23,414 bases of DNA from Bacteroidales bacterium UBA7009 (GTDB taxonomy: Bacteria; Bacteroidota; Bacteroidia; Bacteroidales; Paludibacteraceae). Shown here piece after piece: positions 16,314-23,414 of the stretch. Where the stretch lies: the NCBI GenBank assembly GCA_002449665.1, contig DJXH01000009.1, positions 1 through 23,414 on the forward strand. Reading direction: 5' to 3'. Positions within the stretch are counted from its first letter, which is position 1. Each line of letters begins with the position of its first letter. The notes under the pieces are model-generated. The model worked only from the letters and a program-made list of their open reading frames with translations. It did no database searches and had not been told where the DNA came from. Both the position numbers and the translations under genes were made by a program.

Positions 16314-19063
16314 CGCAGACAACGCTCCGTCAGTTCATCAAAACCGCTTACCGCCTCAAGTACGAAAGGCAGCACAACTACCTGATTCTTATACACTACT
16401 CCTGCACACACACCCGTATCCGAATAGCGAGCCAAACGCTCAGAAAGAGCAGTGGGGGCAATGCCGTCTGGAGCCTCGCAACAGATAACGCTGTCGTTGG
16501 GCGTGGTGGCAAAAGCATACTCGGTCATAGGAAGGAAAGGCGGCTGCAAACAGAATCTGCCCGTATGGGTTGCTTTGGTGGAATAGAGGCGATAATGCAG
16601 AGTGTCGGCTGCAAATCTGCGGTCTTCTTTTGTCTGTAGTCCGCTTGCTATATACGCACCGCTCATCAGCATTTTGCCGCCGTCTTGCAAATGACGACTT
16701 ATAAACGAGCGCAGCGGCGCGGAGAAATAGGCACTGTCGCCTTTCTGCTTGCCCTTGATAAGCACCAACAAGTCATATTTGCTTTCGCTCATACCGCCTA
16801 CGGCTTGCTCCGAAGCCGACACGCAGGATATACCCGCGCGGCGCAAAACATCGGCGTAACGCGAAGGATAATCAAAAGTGTTGCCGACTGTTACCACGCC
16901 CGCATAGTCGGAATATGACATACCAAAGCCGCACTCGTCATCGTTGACCCACTCGTGGCGGCGGTCGTAGTCGCTCTGGTTGCCAATAAACGTAACATCC
17001 TCGCCGTATGGGATGGCATACGACCCGGGGACAATGCCGCCGGTCAGCGTATCACGGTTCACCGTCTCCGGCGCAGCCACACGGCTGAAACCGTTTATTA
17101 TAAGCGCATTATAAGGACTGTTTTTTATTATACAAGCCGAGAGAGTCTCGCTCATAAGACTTATGCCGCCTGCGTTTCCCGCTGCCACGCGAAAGTCGTA
17201 GCGAGTGTTGTAGTCTGCCTTTACGGTCTTTCTTACAATTAGGTCTTTAGAGTTGATTTTCACTCCATTATCCCAGTCTTCGCCCTCGCGGCGGGTGAAG
17301 AGGATATAGTAATCAGGCTTGGCTGTCGGCTCAAGCGTATCTGTCGTCTGCTGCCACATGAGCCTAATGTTATCACCTCCTGCCCGCTCTATGGCGAAAG
17401 AGCGCACAGGCAGGGGCTGCACTACATAGGGCGTGCCGCTCTGCTCGTGCAGGAAACGCAGTATGCCTTTGTATATGGCACGAGAGACGACAAACTTAAA
17501 CTCCGGATTAAGAGCAAGTTGCATATCGGCGAGGTTCTGGTGGCTGAGCATCTCCACCAGCACGCTCGGCACTTCCGGCAGCCTTGCTTCCGAGTAGGAG
17601 GCGTTTTTCAGTCCGCGACGGCTCCAATCGCTGCTGAAAGTTTTTCTTATATCTTCCACCACCTGCGTCTGCACTCGGTCGGCAAGGTCGCGGTTGATAA
17701 GACGAGTCGCGCCCGAACGATAGTTGGTGCGCTTGCTGTCGTTCTTCTCCGAGTAGATAGCGAGAGTTCCTATAGTAGTTGAGTCAAGCGTAAATCCGGC
17801 ATCGGAATGCAGGGCTATGCTCATAGAGAGCGGGACACGAAGTCCCTGTCTGTCAGGCAAAAGCGTACTGCCGCCGAGCAGATAATTGACCCATCTGCCT
17901 CGTGCCGCAAGGTCGTCTATATAGTCGTTCTTGCCCTCTGAATACGAATATACGCTGTCGGGATAGCCGCTGTACTCAAGGAAATAGCGCGCTCCTTCCA
18001 TAAACCTCGGGTAGCCGCTCACGGCAGAATACTCGGCGAGCCTCGCCTGCTCCGTCGTATCTTCGGCATACGGACAGCGGGCTACCGAACCCATACCGCC
18101 GCCGAGCCTGACCTCAAGAGCGTCAGCCGCAGCACCATCCTTGCCCTCGGCGGCAAGTGTGATAAAATTGCGGGCAGGGTTGGTAGTAAAATAAAACTTA
18201 TCAAGATAGACCCACACCCCAGCCGACATCTGCTGATTGACCATATATGTGGTCTTTTGTCCGGCGTGAGTGATAGTATAGACAGCCTGTTTCGTATTGT
18301 TACCGTGATAGTTATACCTTACATACACGGCGTAGTTGCCCGCTTTCTTTATTTGTGGCACAAACCTGCCTTTCTCTGCTTCGGCTATCGATTCTTCAGT
18401 CTGTGTGTCTCTTTCGCGTGGCTGAAGTACAACGGCACCGGCGTTCTCGAGCATAGGGACAAGGAAAGGCATAGTAAATCCGGATGTAAAGAGGTCTTCC
18501 ACGGTGGTCCACAGTTTGGCTCTCTGCCACTGCCAACGCATCTCGTCCTGCTTGTAATACAGTCCGTGGCTTGCCCAGAGGGCTATATGCCTGCCCTCAA
18601 GCCCTTTGTCAGCCTCATACGAACGAGAGAGGTTGCGCGTAAGAGGATAAGAGGTCTGCACGGACATCTTGTTACGGTCGGTACGCTGCTTGTAGCGCGA
18701 GGTGATAAGTTCCGCAAGTTCGTGCTTGTCGCTGTATATGCTCACCTTGCCTTTGCTATCGCCGCGAACCCACATACTGACCTGCCTTTTGAGCAGCAGC
18801 AACTCATCTGGCGAGAGAGAGAGTTGACTAAGCGAAGGATTGGTATACACGGCTATGTTCAGTCCGTTTTGCCTTATGTTCTTCACCTGCACGGGTTCGA
18901 TATTGGCAAAACGCTGACTGTAAGCGAATAGAGAATCGCTCAAGTCTTTAAGCGGGATGGCATAAGAGCCGCCCCGCACCAACAAAAAAACAAAAAAGAG
19001 GAAGAGCCTCAACTTAAAGCCCTTCCTCCTGTATATAGATATTATACTATCTTTGCAGCACAC
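16280..19063 (-). CDS. Exported amidase-like protein with golvesin domain and FnIII ('xanthan lyase' type)
   Basis: A 927-codon exported protein with hydrophobic signal LRLFLFFVFLLVRGGSYA (18-35). The Zn-amidase (Amidase_3) fold appears split: ASHG with H166, VEDLF with E189, then a golvesin/xly-type carbohydrate-binding-like domain (about 232-322), then ALHSDAG with H419 and SVLVEML with E504. These match the His-Glu-His-Glu layout of N-acetylmuramoyl-L-alanine amidases. A fibronectin type III domain follows (about 548-640), then a C-terminal alpha/beta domain (about 650-927) resembling the glutamine-amidotransferase fold. The common database name 'xanthan lyase' probably misleads; peptidoglycan amidase is my inference. 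The start is uncertain: GTG at 19063 overlaps gcvT by 22 bases, while a TTG at 19012 follows AGGAGG by 12 bases and leaves only the signal peptide. It is the last gene of the operon and overlaps mnmA. Confidence 0.85.
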   Translation of the reverse strand: MCCKDSIISIYRRKGFKLRLFLFFVFLLVRGGSYAIPLKDLSDSLFAYSQRFANIEPVQVKNIRQNGLNIAVYTNPSLSQLSLSPDELLLLKRQVSMWVRGDSKGKVSIYSDKHELAELITSRYKQRTDRNKMSVQTSYPLTRNLSRSYEADKGLEGRHIALWASHGLYYKQDEMRWQWQRAKLWTTVEDLFTSGFTMPFLVPMLENAGAVVLQPRERDTQTEESIAEAEKGRFVPQIKKAGNYAVYVRYNYHGNNTKQAVYTITHAGQKTTYMVNQQMSAGVWVYLDKFYFTTNPARNFITLAAEGKDGAAADALEVRLGGGMGSVARCPYAEDTTEQARLAEYSAVSGYPRFMEGARYFLEYSGYPDSVYSYSEGKNDYIDDLAARGRWVNYLLGGSTLLPDRQGLRVPLSMSIALHSDAGFTLDSTTIGTLAIYSEKNDSKRTNYRSGATRLINRDLADRVQTQVVEDIRKTFSSDWSRRGLKNASYSEARLPEVPSVLVEMLSHQNLADMQLALNPEFKFVVSRAIYKGILRFLHEQSGTPYVVQPLPVRSFAIERAGGDNIRLMWQQTTDTLEPTAKPDYYILFTRREGEDWDNGVKINSKDLIVRKTVKADYNTRYDFRVAAGNAGGISLMSETLSACIIKNSPYNALIINGFSRVAAPETVNRDTLTGGIVPGSYAIPYGEDVTFIGNQSDYDRRHEWVNDDECGFGMSYSDYAGVVTVGNTFDYPSRYADVLRRAGISCVSASEQAVGGMSESKYDLLVLIKGKQKGDSAYFSAPLRSFISRHLQDGGKMLMSGAYIASGLQTKEDRRFAADTLHYRLYSTKATHTGRFCLQPPFLPMTEYAFATTPNDSVICCEAPDGIAPTALSERLARYSDTGVCAGVVYKNQVVVLPFVLEAVSGFDELTERCLRYFSIIPPPTR

Positions 19064-20118
19064 AGTTTTTCGCGTATCTTGACGTAGATGATAGTCTCTT
19101 TCTTTGAGAAAGCAGTCTTCACGTAACCCATACCTATACCTTCTTTGGTGTTGGGCAGCATTATACCAGATGTTACGTTACCTATCACGTTGCCTTCCGC
19201 ATCGCAAATCTCATAGCCGTTGCGGGGTATAGCGCGCTCCTGCATAATGAAGTGTACGAGTTTGCGCTGTACGCCTTCCTGTTTTTGCTTGAGCAGGAAC
19301 TCCTTGTCAATAAAGTCCTTGGCATCGAACTTGGTTATCCAGCCGAGACCTGCCTCAATGGGCGAGTGGTCGTCGTCGATGTCGTGACCGTAGAGGCAGA
19401 ACCATTTTTCGAGACGCAGACTGTCTCTTGCGCCGAGACCGATAGGAGCCAAACCGTAGTCCTTGCCCACCTCGAAGAGTGCATCCCAAATCTGCTTGCC
19501 GTACTCTTTCTTAAAGTAGAGTTCAAAGCCGCCTGCGCCGGTGTAGCCGGTGTTGGAGAGGATAACGCCCTGTACGCCAGCAAAACTCCACTCGCGGAAG
19601 CAGTAGTAGGGTATGGCACTGAGTTCGGCATCTGTCAGTTTTTGCAACATCTCGGTGGCCTTGGGACCTTGCACGGCGAGTTGACCGTACTGGTCGCTGG
19701 CGTTCTCAAGTTGTACGCCGAAACGCTCGGTGTTCTGCTTGTTCACCCAAGCCCAGTCTTTGTCTATGTTTCCGGCATTGACTACGAGCAGGTACTTGGT
19801 GGTGGAGTACATATAGACGATAAAGTCGTCCACAATACCGCCTCTGCCGTTGGGGAAGCAGGTGTATTGAGCCTTACCGGCTTCGAGTTTGCTGACATCG
19901 TTGGTGGTGATATACTGCAAGAAATCAAGTGCTTTCTCGCCTTTTACCCAAAACTCGCCCATGTGGCTCACGTCAAACACGCCCACGCCCTCGCGTACTA
20001 TCATGTGTTCACGATTGATGCCTGTGGGGTACTGGATAGGCATATTAAAGCCGGCAAAATCTGCCATCTTCGCACCCAAAGCGATATGGGTGGCGGTGAA
20101 AGGAGTTTCTTTCAACAT
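19042..20118 (-). CDS. gcvT: Aminomethyltransferase, T protein of the glycine cleavage system
   Basis: Transfers the methylene group from aminomethylated H protein to tetrahydrofolate, releasing ammonia. It has 358 residues. The family signature is intact: FDVSHMGEF (48-56), the catalytic Asp in GGIVDDF (D97 or D98), NTGYTGAGGFELYF, and GLGARDSLRLEKWFCLYGHD. The C-terminus stops at AAKIV, a few residues before the KLPF-like tail common in relatives, exactly where the next gene's upstream start overlaps. gcvP and gcvH are not nearby, as is usual in Bacteroidales. It lies 27 bases downstream of pepT in the same direction. Confidence 0.97.
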   Translation of the reverse strand: MLKETPFTATHIALGAKMADFAGFNMPIQYPTGINREHMIVREGVGVFDVSHMGEFWVKGEKALDFLQYITTNDVSKLEAGKAQYTCFPNGRGGIVDDFIVYMYSTTKYLLVVNAGNIDKDWAWVNKQNTERFGVQLENASDQYGQLAVQGPKATEMLQKLTDAELSAIPYYCFREWSFAGVQGVILSNTGYTGAGGFELYFKKEYGKQIWDALFEVGKDYGLAPIGLGARDSLRLEKWFCLYGHDIDDDHSPIEAGLGWITKFDAKDFIDKEFLLKQKQEGVQRKLVHFIMQERAIPRNGYEICDAEGNVIGNVTSGIMLPNTKEGIGMGYVKTAFSKKETIIYVKIREKLCAAKIV

Positions 20119-20145
20119 AGTGGTAATAAATTTATGGTTAAGGTT

Positions 20146-21357
20146 TTATGCTCTTTCTACTATATGCAGTATGGTCTGCATTGCTTTCTCCATACTCTCT
20201 ATGGGGACGTACTCAAAGCGGCTGTGGAAGTTCTCCCCGCCTGCAAAGATGTTCGGGCACGGTAGCCCTTCAAACGACAGTCTTGCTCCGTCCGTACCGC
20301 CTCGTATAGGCTGCACTTTGGGCTTAACGCCGGCTGCTTTCATAGCCTCTTCGGCGAGGGAGATGATATGCATCACCGGCTCCACTTTCTCGCGCATGTT
20401 GTAGTACTGATCGCGAATCTCGGCTGTGGCAGTCCCTGCGCCGTACTGGTTGTTAAGCGATTGCACAAGTTCTTCCATTTGCTGTTTGCGCTCTTCAAAC
20501 CGTTCGCGGTCGTGGTCGCGAATAATCAGGCTGATGGTCGTCTGCTCCACCGTGCCGCCCATACCCGTAACGTGGAAGAAACCCTCATAGCCCTGCGTTG
20601 TGGCAGGGGTCTCGTTCTTGGGCAGCATATCTACGGCTTGCGTGGCTATGAGCAAGGAGTTTTTCATCTTGCGGTAGCCGTAGCCCGGGTGGACATTGAT
20701 ACCGCTGATGTGAATCTTGCAGGCAGCGGCATTGAAGTTCTCATACTCAAGTTCGCCCACTGCCCCGCCGTCCATTGTATATGCGAAGTCGGCTCCGAAC
20801 TTACTAACGTCAAAGTGGTCGGCTCCCTCACCTATCTCCTCGTCGGGGGTAAAGCCTATGCGCAGTTTGCCGTGTTTTATCTCGGGGTGGGCAAGCAGGT
20901 ATTCGCACGCCGTTACTATTTCGGCTATGCCGGCTTTGTCGTCCGCGCCGAGCAGTGTCGTACCGTCGGTTACGATGATGTTCTGACCTTTGTAGCGGAG
21001 GATTTCGGGGTACTTTTTCGTCTCAAGTACTATCTTCTGCTCCTCATTAAGCACGATGTCGCCGCCGTCGTAACTCTCCACTATACGCGGACGTATGTCT
21101 TTACCGCTTGCGTCGGGGGCGGTATCCATGTGGGCTATCAGTCCTATCACGGGTTTGCCCTCGGTGTTGGCAGGGAGAGTGGCCATTATATAGCCGTTCT
21201 CGTCCAAGTCCACCTCGGTCAAGCCCAACTGCTGCAACTCGCCTTTGAGGTACTCGGCAAAGACACGCTGCCCGGGAGTGGAAGGTGTGGTATGAGTGTT
21301 TTCGTCGGACGTGGTGTGAAAACTCACGTACTTTAAGAATCTGTCTGTCAGGTTCAT
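20146..21357 (-). CDS. pepT: Peptidase T (tripeptide aminopeptidase)
   Basis: A cytoplasmic M20B zinc aminopeptidase that releases the N-terminal residue of tripeptides. It has 403 residues (E. coli 408). The start at 21357 gives the canonical MNLTDRFLKYVSFHTTSDE; the frame continues upstream but that part has no family similarity. Metal and catalytic residues are all present: H76 and D78 in AHMDTAPD, D139-D140 in GADDKAG, E173-E174 in PDEEIGEG, D196 in MDGG, and the late His in GENFHSRFE. The GGTDGARLSFEG block is complete. It begins 19 bases after the lipoprotein stop and precedes gcvT by 27 bases, so it is probably the second gene of this operon. Confidence 0.97.
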   Translation of the reverse strand: MNLTDRFLKYVSFHTTSDENTHTTPSTPGQRVFAEYLKGELQQLGLTEVDLDENGYIMATLPANTEGKPVIGLIAHMDTAPDASGKDIRPRIVESYDGGDIVLNEEQKIVLETKKYPEILRYKGQNIIVTDGTTLLGADDKAGIAEIVTACEYLLAHPEIKHGKLRIGFTPDEEIGEGADHFDVSKFGADFAYTMDGGAVGELEYENFNAAACKIHISGINVHPGYGYRKMKNSLLIATQAVDMLPKNETPATTQGYEGFFHVTGMGGTVEQTTISLIIRDHDRERFEERKQQMEELVQSLNNQYGAGTATAEIRDQYYNMREKVEPVMHIISLAEEAMKAAGVKPKVQPIRGGTDGARLSFEGLPCPNIFAGGENFHSRFEYVPIESMEKAMQTILHIVERA

Positions 21358-21376
21358 CTGCTTCCGGTAGTTATAG

Positions 21377-21856
21377 TTATTTGCTGAAAAGATTGAAAAT
21401 CGATTTAAGGCTTGATGCGGCAGAAGCGGCAGCCGAAGCGGCTTGTGAGGCGTTCTGACCGGCAGACTCAAGTTTCTCGGTGTCAATATTTTGCATCATG
21501 TTGCTCAGTTGCGAGGTAACGGTATTGGACACCTGCTGCGTAACGAGGTTGTCGGAGCCGAGGATAAGTCCTTGAGCAAAGGCTTTCCAATAGTTGGAGT
21601 CCTTAAACGAGGTTTTCAGCCCTTTGCAGTTCTGAATGAGAAGCATCGTGTTGGCGATGTTACTCAGGTTGGTGGCATCAAACTTGCCGTCAGCCTTATA
21701 CTGGGTATAAAGGGCTTTCAAGGCTCTGCCGGCTGCCTGTCCGTCAGTGGAACTGCTTGTAGCGGTTGTAGATGTGGTGGTGGCGGCTTTCTGCATAGTG
21801 CCGCAAGATGCAAGCAGCATAACGGCTGCTGTGCATAAAAGAAGTACTTTTTTCAT
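21377..21856 (-). CDS. Small predicted lipoprotein, family not recognised
   Basis: A 159-residue protein with a signal peptide and lipobox LASC (C18), so probably anchored in the outer or inner membrane. A Ser/Thr-rich linker (25-38) follows the lipid anchor. The middle part (40-110) contains LKALYTQYKADGKFD and NCKGLKTSF with predicted helices. The C-terminal part is Ala/Ser-rich (132-152). I do not recognise the family, though small lipoproteins of this layout are frequent in Bacteroidetes. It is the first gene of the operon with pepT, gcvT and the amidase, with a clear promoter about 60 bases upstream of the ATG and no Shine-Dalgarno. Confidence 0.8.
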   Translation of the reverse strand: MKKVLLLCTAAVMLLASCGTMQKAATTTSTTATSSSTDGQAAGRALKALYTQYKADGKFDATNLSNIANTMLLIQNCKGLKTSFKDSNYWKAFAQGLILGSDNLVTQQVSNTVTSQLSNMMQNIDTEKLESAGQNASQAASAAASAASSLKSIFNLFSK

Positions 21857-21916
21857 TATCTGTTGTTTTTTAGAATGTTCCGTTTAACTCGGGGTAGAAC
21901 CCATTCTTTGCGGCTG

Positions 21917-21947
21917 CAAAGTTATTGCATATTTTTGAAGTGTGCAA
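21917..21947 (-). promoter_or_regulatory. Bacteroidetes-type promoter for lipoprotein-pepT-gcvT-amidase operon
   Basis: Read on the - strand: TTG at 21947-21945, a 20-base spacer, and TAACTTTG at 21924-21917. This gives a leader of about 55 bases before the ATG at 21856. The -33 element lies within a 9-bp perfect inverted repeat. Confidence 0.8.
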
Positions 21948-21960
21948 GATTTTGCACACT
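21939..21960. promoter_or_regulatory. Perfect 9-bp inverted repeat, operator candidate
   Basis: AGTGTGCAA (21939-21947), spacer GATT, TTGCACACT (21952-21960). It covers the -33 region of the leftward promoter. Its right half, extended as TTTGCACACTC (21951-21961), recurs exactly at 22047-22057 across the -7 element and presumed start site of the divergent gene. This arrangement suits a regulator acting on both promoters. Confidence 0.55.
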
Positions 21961-22019
21961 CCTATTTTGCCGTTATGTTGTTTTTTTATGGAATTTCTGC
22001 TTTCCTCTTCCCTACCCGC

Positions 22020-22050
22020 TTGCAGTTGCGGCAATTATGCCGTACCTTTG
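22020..22050 (+). promoter_or_regulatory. Bacteroidetes-type promoter for the ABC substrate-binding lipoprotein
   Basis: TTG at 22020-22022, a 20-base spacer and TACCTTTG at 22043-22050. The ATG at 22073 follows 22 bases later. The leader is too short for a cobalamin riboswitch. Confidence 0.8.
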
Positions 22051-22072
22051 CACACTCATAAAATGTTCGCTT

Positions 22073-23179
22073 ATGAATCGTATCGCTGTTTTTGCATTAT
22101 TATTACTATCTTTTGTCTCCTGCACGCGCCGTTCTGCCAACACCGAGGCACGTGAGGGCAACCTCTATGCCGCCGGATTTACCCTCACCGACTCTGCCGA
22201 CTGCCGTATCGCCACCGTCTATTCGCCATGGGAGAAAGGCAAGGTGATGGCTATTTATCGTCTTACTCGCGGCAAGGCGCAAAAAGGAGAGATACACGTG
22301 CCGCTCAGTCGCATCAACATAGCCTCGTCCACACACGCGGGGTTTATCGACGCCATAGGCTGTACACGCTGTATTTCAGGCGTTTGCAATCCGGAGTATA
22401 TTTACACATCGCTTGACAGTTGCTTGGGTACAATAGATGACTGCCTTAACCTCGGCGATGGTATGTCACCTTCCGTAGAGCGCGTACTGCTATCGCGCCC
22501 TGATGCGATGATGATTTCCACCTACGCACAGGGCGATGCCGCCGCCAAACAACTGCTCAAACTCAATATACCTATTATATACAACAACGAGTGGATGGAG
22601 CACCACCCGCTTGCACGAGCCGAGTGGATACGCTTTGTGGCGGCGTTCTTTTGCAAAGAAGAGTTTGCCGACAGCCTTTTCTCCGCAACCGTGGAGAGAT
22701 ACAAGTCGCTGTGCCGTTTAGCGGCGGAGAGCCAAAAGAATGGACAAAAAACCATAATGTCAGGGCAGGACTTTCGCGGCACGTGGTACGTACCGAGCGG
22801 CAGCACCTATATGGGACACCTCTTCCGCGATGCCTGCGCCGCCTACCACTATGCCGACGACCCGCACGAGGGCAGCATTCCGCTGACAGTAGAGCAGGCT
22901 GTGCAAGACTTTGCAACGGAGGCTGACGTATGGGTGGGAGCATCAGCAGCAACGATGGAAGAACTCAAAAACGCCGACGAGAAACACACGTGGTTCAAGG
23001 CTTACCAAAACGGCGAAGTGTATAATTTCCACCGCCGCACCACACCTTCAGGTGCTAATGATTTTTGGGAAAAAGGCGTTGTCTGCCCCGACCTTATTCT
23101 CGCCGACCTTATATCCATTCTCTACCCCGAAGTGCTGCCTGACCACCAACTGATTTATACCGAGAAACTGAAAGACTGA
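22073..23179 (+). CDS. ABC transporter substrate-binding lipoprotein (Fe-siderophore/cobalamin type)
   Basis: A 368-residue lipoprotein of the PBP2/TroA-like periplasmic binding family (PF01497). The start at 22073 gives a short signal peptide with lipobox FVSC (C17) directly after the promoter; the upstream open extension is ignored. Family blocks are visible: HAGFIDAIG, ISGVCNPEYI, NLGDGMSPSVERVLLSRPDAM, NNEWMEHHPLARAEWIRF, and VVCPDLILADLISILYPE near the end, where these proteins often have HPDLIL. Several extra cysteines occur in the N-terminal lobe (CTRC, then SGVC, DSC, DDC). The permease and ATPase are not in the window; they may lie beyond 23414, but the two hairpins downstream suggest that transcription ends first. 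Ligand (iron chelate, haem or corrinoid) cannot be told from sequence. Confidence 0.9.
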   Translation: MNRIAVFALLLLSFVSCTRRSANTEAREGNLYAAGFTLTDSADCRIATVYSPWEKGKVMAIYRLTRGKAQKGEIHVPLSRINIASSTHAGFIDAIGCTRCISGVCNPEYIYTSLDSCLGTIDDCLNLGDGMSPSVERVLLSRPDAMMISTYAQGDAAAKQLLKLNIPIIYNNEWMEHHPLARAEWIRFVAAFFCKEEFADSLFSATVERYKSLCRLAAESQKNGQKTIMSGQDFRGTWYVPSGSTYMGHLFRDACAAYHYADDPHEGSIPLTVEQAVQDFATEADVWVGASAATMEELKNADEKHTWFKAYQNGEVYNFHRRTTPSGANDFWEKGVVCPDLILADLISILYPEVLPDHQLIYTEKLKD

Positions 23180-23262
23180 CAAAAGGCGCTAACACAAGTC
23201 CTGTTTATACGAATCTGATACAGCGTAAGTCCGTTCATTTGCTCCATATAATCGGAACTAAC

Positions 23263-23298
23263 AAAAGAATTAGTAACAAAATTGTTACTAATTCTTTT
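23263..23298. terminator. 17-bp perfect hairpin, probable terminator of the binding-protein gene
   Basis: AAAAGAATTAGTAACAA (23263-23279) pairs perfectly with TTGTTACTAATTCTTTT (23282-23298); the closing pairs leave an effective loop of about six bases. The T-rich 3' arm and following TATTACC make a rho-independent terminator plausible. It starts 84 bases after the stop, and the A-rich left arm would allow function in both directions. Confidence 0.7.
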
Positions 23299-23340
23299 AT
23301 TACCTATATACAACGCTGATATTGTGCGCTTTTTAGATAA

Positions 23341-23388
23341 AGCCGACCATAAATATAGCATCGTATTGTGATATATTTAAGGTCGGCT
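23341..23388. terminator. Second long hairpin with 14-base loop
   Basis: The arms AGCCGACCATAAATATA (23341-23357) and TATATTTAAGGTCGGCT (23372-23388) are complementary at 16 of 17 positions (one central A-A mismatch). The GC-rich base is flanked by TTTTTAGATAA on the left and GTTTCAT on the right. It could be a second terminator, possibly for a gene coming from the right, or the leader structure of the next gene. The remaining sequence in 23180-23414 holds no convincing gene. Confidence 0.55.
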
Positions 23389-23414
23389 GTTTCATAGGGG
23401 AGGGCTAAATAAAA

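Noticed and set aside
18257..18931. 224-codon open frame opposite the amidase gene
   Set aside because: It is antisense to the well-supported exported protein, with no promoter or recognisable domain.
19252..21336. Long open frames on the + strand opposite gcvT and pepT (337 and 322 codons)
   Set aside because: They lie fully antisense to two unmistakable enzyme genes, lack family motifs, and are explained by the codon pattern of the real genes.
21961..22072. Cobalamin riboswitch before the binding-protein gene
   Set aside because: The promoter -7 element lies only 22 bases before the ATG, and no B12-box-like sequence is visible.
23155..23361. 68-codon open frame on the - strand at the right end
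   Set aside because: It runs through the perfect hairpin and into the end of the binding-protein gene, with no family resemblance.

Overview
The window looks like a chromosomal segment of an uncultured member of the Bacteroidales (gut or rumen type). The evidence is direct. Four promoters match the Bacteroidetes sigma pattern TTG, 20 bases, TAnnTTTG. Start codons mostly lack Shine-Dalgarno sequences and follow A-rich leaders. Several families are Bacteroidetes-typical (DUF4837 lipoprotein, 'xanthan lyase'-type amidase with a golvesin domain, giant InlB-repeat surface protein), and most core genes sit in the expected conserved clusters. I cannot assign a genus.

Region 1 (1-7834): one very large gene (2553 codons) for a secreted modular surface protein. 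It has an unusually long N-region before its signal peptide, starch-binding-like modules alternating with divergent InlB-type beta repeats, and a short sorting-like C-terminus. Base composition changes strongly along the gene (AT-rich 5' third, GC-rich remainder). It is followed by two strong dyad elements.

Region 2 (7863-12762, + strand): a tightly packed run of MNT nucleotidyltransferase, HEPN protein, DUF4837 lipoprotein, CTP synthase PyrG and a PagL-like lipid A deacylase. The first three overlap by ATGA, PyrG follows after 38 bases, and the deacylase starts one base after pyrG. The HEPN/MNT pair resembles a toxin-antitoxin module, but the usual HEPN RNase histidine is not seen. The DUF4837 gene carries an in-frame 66-base palindrome-like insert of foreign base composition.

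Region 3 (12790-16313): a divergent promoter region at about 14.2 kb drives an EamA transporter plus rlmH to the left (ATGA overlap) and nadA plus mnmA to the right (NAD synthesis and tRNA 2-thiolation).

Region 4 (16280-21856, - strand): a four-gene operon of small lipoprotein, peptidase T, GcvT, and an exported amidase/golvesin/FnIII protein whose 3' end overlaps mnmA by 34 bases. A 9-bp perfect inverted repeat lies over the -33 element of its promoter.

Region 5 (22020-23414, + strand): a Fe/cobalamin-type ABC substrate-binding lipoprotein with its own promoter, then 235 bases with two long hairpins. No intergenic stretch exceeds 300 bases. I see no tRNA, rRNA, CRISPR array, complete insertion sequence or phage gene. 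The best candidates for something unusual are the HEPN/MNT pair welded onto the DUF4837-pyrG operon, the coding palindromic insert, the mosaic giant surface protein, and the palindrome-bearing divergent control regions.
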